From a bacterium (GTDB taxonomy: Bacteria > Desulfobacterota > GWC2-55-46), in the NCBI GenBank assembly GCA_004298725.1, contig SCQA01000157.1:1-5410 (forward strand): DNA of 5,410 bases. Reading direction: 5' to 3'. How positions within the stretch are numbered: the stretch's first letter is position 1; each line of letters starts with the position of its first letter. Below are positions 5,410 to 5,410 of this stretch, one piece after another. A program made the translations under genes and the position numbers. The notes under the pieces were generated by a model, which saw only the letters and a list, made by a program, of their open reading frames with translations, did not search any database and had not been told where the DNA came from.

Positions 5410-5410
5410 G

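Overview
This window looks like a chromosomal segment of a Gram-negative bacterium. It carries a co-directional, all plus-strand cluster in the order [tail of an upstream gene] - lptB - rpoN - hpf (long form) - hprK - rapZ - EIIA(Man-type). LptB, the ATPase of the lipopolysaccharide exporter, implies an outer membrane with LPS. HPr kinase next to RpoN, a long-form HPF and a lone mannose-type EIIA is an arrangement I associate with Desulfobacterota/Deltaproteobacteria (Geobacter-like) and neighbouring phyla such as Nitrospirota. The lineage is an inference, not a measurement. By eye the base composition is near balanced.

Layout. Positions 1-96 hold the last 31 codons of an upstream gene, which by position is probably an LPS-export component such as LptA. 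After a 65-base gap with a small GC-rich hairpin comes lptB (162-884), then rpoN three bases later (888-2339). A 93-base gap contains an all-A/T palindrome directly against a very strong ribosome binding site, followed by hpf (2433-2966). The longest non-coding stretch (2967-3173, 207 bases) is not ordinary spacer. It holds degenerate 7-base tandem repeats (consensus near TAGTGGT) in two direct blocks and one inverted block, plus a C10-T7 run inside a composite hairpin. hprK (3174-4121) overlaps the TTG start of rapZ (4118-4975) by four bases. The EIIA gene (4990-5394) follows after 14 bases. The window ends in another copy of the 7-base repeat, again starting at a stop codon.

How the genes work together. 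LptB powers LPS export. RpoN is sigma-54. HPF parks ribosomes as hibernating dimers. HprK phosphorylates and dephosphorylates HPr on serine. RapZ is a P-loop regulator that in E. coli controls glucosamine-6-phosphate synthesis, and so the supply of cell-envelope precursors. EIIA(Man) accepts phosphate from HPr. No sugar permease (EIIB/C/D) is visible, so the PTS parts look regulatory rather than transporting. HPr and EI genes would be expected just downstream.

The proteins are well-known families. The parts least explained by known annotation are the intergenic heptamer repeats and secondary structures, and some residue-level departures (the RpoN box and the short RapZ tail).
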